This document shows, one piece after another, positions 6,469 through 9,013 of a DNA stretch of 9,013 bases; positions within the stretch are counted from its first letter, which is position 1, and the number at the start of each line of letters is the position of its first letter. The stretch covers positions 1-9,013 of the forward strand of contig JADGRS010000106.1 of assembly GCA_017880705.1 (NCBI GenBank), read 5' to 3'. The translations under genes and the position numbers were made by a program. Below the pieces are notes generated by a model, which was given only the letters and a program-made list of their open reading frames with translations, searched no databases and was not told where the DNA came from. The stretch is from Burkholderiales bacterium (GTDB taxonomy: Bacteria; Pseudomonadota; Gammaproteobacteria; Burkholderiales; Usitatibacteraceae).

Positions 6469-7646
6469 CGAGCCTCGCCGTGCACGACGCGCAAGGCGGG
6501 CGCGCTTCCTTGCGGCTGCGCGGCGCGCGCTTCCTCCGCGTAGAGGAAGTCGCGGGTTCGGGGATACGATTCGAGCGTCGCGTTGCCGCGCGAGAACACG
6601 ATCTGGAAGAGGTGCGTCTTTCCCGCGGGCGAGCGGAACATCTCCGCGCATCCGTAGAGATAGGCGCGCCAGACGCGCCGGAAGCGCTCGTCGAAGCGCC
6701 GCGGGTCCAGCGCGTGGATGCGCTCCCAGTTGCGCTCGAAGCGCTCCGCCCAGGCGTCGAGCGTAAGCGCGTAGTGGCGCCGCAGGTTCTCGACGTCGAG
6801 AACCTCGAGGCCCGCTTCCTCCATCGCCACCAGCACGTCGGTGATGGCCGGGATCCAGCCGCCGGGAAAGACGTACCTGCGGATGAAGAACTCCGTCGGG
6901 GCCTCTCCCACGTGGCCGATGAAGTGCAACAGGCCCAGCCCGCCGGGCTTCAGGAAGCGCGCGTGCGCCCGCACCACCTCGCGCAGCTGGTCGCGCCCCG
7001 CGTGCTCGAGTACGCCGATGGAGGCCAGCTTGTCGTGTTCCGCGAACGCGTCGCGAAAGTCGGTCTCGACCACGTTGAGCGAATCGCCGAGTCCGCGCGC
7101 GGCGATCTGGCTGCGCACCATCGCGACCTGCTCGGGCGTGGTATTGACGCCGGTCACGCGGGCGCCGAAATGGCGCTGCGCGTGGAACATGAAGCCGCCG
7201 AAGCCGCAGCCGATGTCGGCCACGGACTCGCCGGGAGCGAGGCGCAGCTTGCGGCACACGTGGTCGACCTTGTCGACCTGCGCCTGCTCGAGCGTGCGCG
7301 TGCCTTCCTTCCAGTAGGCGCACGTGTACATCATCAGCGCCTCGTCGAGCCAGAGGCGGTAGAAATCGGCGCCGAGGCCATAGTGCGTCCGCGCATTTCG
7401 CTTCGCGCGCTCCCAGCTCGCGTTGGAGAAGCGCCACTCGTGCCAGGCGTTTCGCAGCCCGACCAGCGCGTTGGGGCGGTCGAAGCCGCCCGCCATGCCG
7501 AGGGCGAGCGCTTCGCGAAGCCTGCCAACGTCGAGGTCGCCGTCGAAGTAGGCCTCGAGCAGGCCCACGTGGCCGAACGCCGCCGCGCGCAACTTCCCGC
7601 GGCGATTGTGGAAGACGATGTCGAGATCGGAAGCGGGGGGGAGCAT
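6465..7646 (-). CDS. SAM-dependent fatty-acid methyltransferase of the cyclopropane synthase family (TmsB/BfaB-like)
   Basis: A 393-residue enzyme expected to add a methyl or methylene group from S-adenosylmethionine to the double bond of membrane phospholipid acyl chains. The N-terminal lipid-binding part is followed by HYGLGADFYRLWLD (88-101), MMYTCAYW with the family cysteine at 109, the SAM motif DIGCGFGGF (144-152), GVLEHAG with the family Glu at 214 (211-217), FFIRRYVFPGGWIP (253-266) and LRRHYALTLDAWAERFERNW (288-307). Length is slightly above E. coli Cfa. The tail (about 370-393) is Ala/Arg-rich and looks disordered. Coupling to a DHCR24-like flavoprotein favours 10-methyl fatty-acid synthesis over simple cyclopropanation. 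ATG 7646 is the first start after an in-frame TAG at 7658-7656. It has no well-spaced Shine-Dalgarno and coincides with the predicted transcription start. Confidence 0.88.
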   Translation of the reverse strand: MLPPASDLDIVFHNRRGKLRAAAFGHVGLLEAYFDGDLDVGRLREALALGMAGGFDRPNALVGLRNAWHEWRFSNASWERAKRNARTHYGLGADFYRLWLDEALMMYTCAYWKEGTRTLEQAQVDKVDHVCRKLRLAPGESVADIGCGFGGFMFHAQRHFGARVTGVNTTPEQVAMVRSQIAARGLGDSLNVVETDFRDAFAEHDKLASIGVLEHAGRDQLREVVRAHARFLKPGGLGLLHFIGHVGEAPTEFFIRRYVFPGGWIPAITDVLVAMEEAGLEVLDVENLRRHYALTLDAWAERFERNWERIHALDPRRFDERFRRVWRAYLYGCAEMFRSPAGKTHLFQIVFSRGNATLESYPRTRDFLYAEEARAAQPQGSAPALRVVHGEAR

Positions 7647-7693
7647 GCCTCGAGGCTAGGCGGACCGGAGGCGCGATGCTTGATGGGTGTCAA
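7646..7693 (-). promoter_or_regulatory. FNR-type class II promoter of the methyltransferase/FAD operon
   Basis: On the minus strand: TTGACACCCATCAA (7693-7680), then 21 bases, then TAGCCT (7658-7653) as a weak -10. The predicted start is 7646, the A of the start codon (leaderless). TTGACA alone could pass for a sigma-70 -35, but no -10 lies 16-18 bases downstream of it. Confidence 0.5.
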
Positions 7694-7730
7694 GAGGAGG
7701 CGAGGGGTTTGGCCGCCCCGAGCAAGCGCG

Positions 7731-7778
7731 TTGACGCGAGTCAAGCCGTCGCCGTGCGCGCGCGATAGATTCGAGCCG
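7731..7778 (+). promoter_or_regulatory. FNR-type class II promoter of the ydaT-like/hemG operon
   Basis: TTGACGCGAGTCAA (7731-7744) is a perfect inverted repeat with five-base arms. It is followed by 21 bases and TAGATT (7766-7771), the same hexamer as the transport-operon promoter. The predicted start is near 7778, three bases before ATG 7781. The box centre lies 51 bases from the back-to-back box of the methyltransferase promoter. The 37 bases between the two boxes hold no other feature I recognise. Confidence 0.6.
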
Positions 7779-7780
7779 AA

Positions 7781-7963
7781 ATGCCCTGGACACCTTCCTA
7801 CTACCCTGCCGCGATGCGCAATCTTCCCGAGCCTGTCCGCGACAAGGCGATCGACATCGCCAACGCGTTGCTGCGCGAGGGCATGAGCGACCGAAGCGCG
7901 ATCCGCATCGCGCTCGTGAAGGCGCGCGAATGGGCCCGGCACCATCCAGTGGCGGGACACTGA
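7781..7963 (+). CDS. Small YdaT-like conserved protein
   Basis: A 60-residue soluble protein: MPWTPSYYPAAMRNLPEPVR continuing DKAIDIANALLREG and ending in KAREWARHHPVAGH. From memory, the pattern MPW-YP-M-LP-VR-KAI-IANALL-EG-AI-IA-A-WA matches a widespread family of short proteins related to the N-terminus of B. subtilis YdaT, a general-stress protein. The molecular function is unknown. The sequence suggests a compact helical domain with no signal peptide, membrane segment or metal motif. It starts three bases after the predicted transcription start and lacks a Shine-Dalgarno. The hemG-like gene follows after 30 bases, with no promoter-like box in the gap, so the two probably share a transcript. 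The conserved family pattern makes a real gene likely despite its size. Confidence 0.8.
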   Translation: MPWTPSYYPAAMRNLPEPVRDKAIDIANALLREGMSDRSAIRIALVKAREWARHHPVAGH

Positions 7964-7993
7964 GGCGTTGGAAACGAGCCCACGAGTGATGCG

Positions 7994-8545
7994 ATGAGCC
8001 GGATCCTGATTGTCTTCGCTTCCGTCGACGGCCAGGCGGCCCGTGTCGCCGAGCGCATCCGCGCGACGCTCGCCCAGGCGGGACACGCGGCCGCGACGAT
8101 AGGCGCCGTCGCTCCGGGCCTCGCGCGGGCCCTCGAGGAGAGCGACGCCGTCATCGTCGGCGGCGCCATCCGCTATGGACGCCATGTGCAGGACCTCGAA
8201 AGCGTCGTGCGCACGCACGTGGCTGCCATCGAAGCCCGGCCGAACGCTTTCTTTTCCGTAAGCCTGAGCGCGGGCGGCCCGGGCGCGCGGCCCGCGGTCG
8301 CGGCGCGCTACGCGGAGGAGCTCGCCGAGCGCAGCGGGTGGCATCCGCAGGGCACCGCGATCTTCGCAGGCGCGCTGCGCTACACGAGGTACAACCCGAT
8401 CATCCGGATCATGATGCGTCTGATTGTGGGCATCGCCGGCGGCGACACGGATACGACGCGCGACTACGAGTACACCGACTGGCGCGCGGTCGAGCGCTTC
8501 GCGGGGGAGTTCGGCTCGCGGCTCGAAGCGGCGCGAGCCGCCTGA
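7994..8545 (+). CDS. hemG: HemG-like flavodoxin, menaquinone-dependent protoporphyrinogen IX oxidase
   Basis: A 183-residue flavodoxin-fold protein. E. coli HemG oxidises protoporphyrinogen IX to protoporphyrin IX with FMN and passes electrons to the quinone pool, so it works without oxygen. Seen here: FMN phosphate loop FASVDGQAARVA (8-19), VIVGGAIRYGRHVQ (54-67), FFSVSLSAGGPGARP (86-100) in the position of the HemG-specific insert, FAGALRYTRYNPIIRIMMRL (124-143) and GGDTDTTRDYEYTDW (149-163). The last three track E. coli HemG closely as I recall it (AGALRYPRY, SGGETDT, YTDW). Length matches the family. It is the second gene of a small operon after the YdaT-like gene, with no strong ribosome site. 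The alternative is a generic flavodoxin-domain protein, but the C-terminal match argues for HemG. Confidence 0.82.
   Translation: MSRILIVFASVDGQAARVAERIRATLAQAGHAAATIGAVAPGLARALEESDAVIVGGAIRYGRHVQDLESVVRTHVAAIEARPNAFFSVSLSAGGPGARPAVAARYAEELAERSGWHPQGTAIFAGALRYTRYNPIIRIMMRLIVGIAGGDTDTTRDYEYTDWRAVERFAGEFGSRLEAARAA
8518..8541 (+). terminator. Inverted repeat at the end of hemG, possible terminator
   Basis: GCGGCTCG (8518-8525) pairs perfectly with CGAGCCGC (8534-8541) around an eight-base loop, ending just before the hemG stop codon. Only a weak T-rich stretch follows (8551-8565). It could end or attenuate hemG transcription ahead of the next promoter, or be a by-product of GC-rich coding sequence. 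Confidence 0.3.
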
Positions 8546-8569
8546 ACGGCTTTCGCATCCTTTCCGGAA

Positions 8570-8617
8570 TTGACGCCGATCAACGGACAAGGGAAGAGAC
8601 GGCGCAGCATCGAGGCA
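8570..8617 (+). promoter_or_regulatory. FNR-type class II promoter of the DUF3300 gene
   Basis: TTGACGCCGATCAA (8570-8583) fits TTGAY-N4-RTCAA in both halves. It is followed by 21 bases and CAGCAT (8605-8610), differing from the gpsA hexamer only at the first base. The predicted start is near 8617, directly before the Shine-Dalgarno, giving a leader of about 13 bases. The -10 is the weakest of the set. Confidence 0.5.
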
Positions 8618-8623
8618 AAGGAG
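8618..8623 (+). promoter_or_regulatory. Shine-Dalgarno of the DUF3300 gene
   Basis: AAGGAG lies six bases before the ATG at 8630 and supports that start. Confidence 0.8.
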
Positions 8624-8629
8624 CCATCG

Positions 8630-9013
8630 ATGAAGACAATCGCGGCAGTTGCGATGTTGTGGGCATGCGTGTCTGCGAGCCCGCTCGCCATCGCGCAGCA
8701 AAGTCCATTCGTGCCGGCCGGCGTTTCCGCATCGGCGGACGCGACGCAAGCCGAGCTCGACGCGCTCCTCGCGCCCATCGCGCTCTATCCGGACTCCCTC
8801 CTGTCGCAGGTGCTCGCGGCATCGACCTATCCGCTCGAGGTGGTGGCGCTGCAGCGCTGGCTCGAGCGCAACCCCAACATTCCCGACGCATCGCTCGAGC
8901 AGGCGCTCGCCGCGCAGCCCTGGGACGAGAGCGTGAAGGCGCTCGCGCAGTTCCGCCCGGTGGTCGCGATGATGAACGGCGAGCTCGACTGGATGCAGCG
9001 CCTCGGCAACGCG
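8630..9013 (+). CDS. DUF3300 exported protein, N-terminal part (runs off right edge)
   Basis: An open frame of 128 codons without a stop reaches the window edge. A Sec signal peptide covers residues 1-22 (MKTIAAVAMLWACVSASPLA then IA), with cleavage at AIA before QQS. The DUF3300 opening follows: AELDALLAPIALYPDSLLSQ, then VLAASTYPLEVVALQRWLE, later QPWDESVKALAQF and MMNGELDWMQRLGNA. These match the conserved start of this proteobacterial family as I remember it. The protein acts outside the cytoplasm; its biochemical function is not established. Complete members usually have a low-complexity C-terminal tail, which is not visible here. It has its own promoter-like box and a good ribosome site, so it is probably a separate transcription unit from hemG. 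Confidence 0.88.
   Translation, partial: MKTIAAVAMLWACVSASPLAIAQQSPFVPAGVSASADATQAELDALLAPIALYPDSLLSQVLAASTYPLEVVALQRWLERNPNIPDASLEQALAAQPWDESVKALAQFRPVVAMMNGELDWMQRLGNA

Noticed and set aside
6469..7437. Extended form (775 codons) of the FAD oxidoreductase
   Set aside because: The extra 323 residues are Arg-rich and lie in another frame of the methyltransferase gene. The FAD domain starts properly at 6468.
6465..7646. Plain cyclopropane fatty-acid synthase (cfa)
   Set aside because: The motifs fit the family, but coupling to a DHCR24-like flavoprotein points to methyl-branched acyl synthesis, so the narrower cfa name is not given.
7646..7693. LitR/CarH (MerR-family light regulator) sites upstream of the methyltransferase
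   Set aside because: Considered because such lipid-modifying genes can be light-induced, but the palindromes lack the TGTACA-type half-sites I associate with those regulators and match FNR-type half-sites.
7731..7771. TTGACG at 7731 as an ordinary sigma-70 -35 with TAGATT as -10
   Set aside because: The spacer would be 29 bases, far from 17. The full palindrome and the repeated 21-base gap fit activator binding better.
7334..8749. 471-codon minus-strand open frame over the divergent region and hemG
   Set aside because: It crosses two promoter regions and three recognised genes, and has no domain of its own.

Overview
The window is GC-rich, densely packed DNA from a bacterial chromosome, most likely a proteobacterium (beta- or gamma-like). 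This rests on gene content: a HemG-type flavodoxin, a DUF3300 envelope protein and a two-domain FbpB/AfuB-type permease. It also rests on a strong G/C preference at third codon positions. The species cannot be named from the sequence. I see no tRNA, rRNA, CRISPR array, insertion sequence or phage gene.

Layout. (1) From 3978 down to 1 on the minus strand lies a four-gene transport operon: periplasmic solute-binding protein, ABC ATPase, fused two-domain permease, then the first 24 codons of a PiT-family phosphate transporter that runs off the left edge. The last three genes are joined by overlapping stop/start codons (ATGA, TGATG) and the first two by a 22-base gap. (2) gpsA (4087-5103, plus) diverges from this operon. 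It converges, six bases apart, on (3) a translationally coupled minus-strand pair (7646 to 5110): a cyclopropane-synthase-like fatty-acid methyltransferase and a DHCR24-like FAD oxidoreductase, resembling the TmsB/TmsA (BfaB/BfaA) system for 10-methyl branched fatty acids. (4) Divergent from that pair are a 60-residue YdaT-like protein and a HemG-like protoporphyrinogen oxidase (7781-8545, plus). (5) A DUF3300 exported protein starts at 8630 and runs off the right edge.

The most notable finding is regulatory. Each of the five visible transcription units has the same promoter layout: a 14-base palindrome of the type TTGAY-N4-RTCAA (CRP/FNR-family box), exactly 21 bases, then a TAG-type -10 hexamer (TAGATT, TAGCAT, TAGCCT, TAGATT, CAGCAT). 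None has a recognisable -35 element. One box at 4040-4053 serves two divergent promoters at the same spacing. This is the geometry of class II activation by an FNR/Anr/Dnr-like regulator. It suggests that phosphate or organophosphate uptake, glycerol-3-phosphate synthesis, membrane-lipid methylation, haem synthesis and an envelope protein share one regulon. The regulator is not in the window, and the signal (oxygen, NO, cAMP or other) is unknown.

A second pattern follows from these promoters. The predicted start points put gpsA and the methyltransferase exactly leaderless and the YdaT-like gene three bases from leaderless; none of the three has a good Shine-Dalgarno. The two units with real leaders, both encoding exported proteins, have strong AAGGAG sites.
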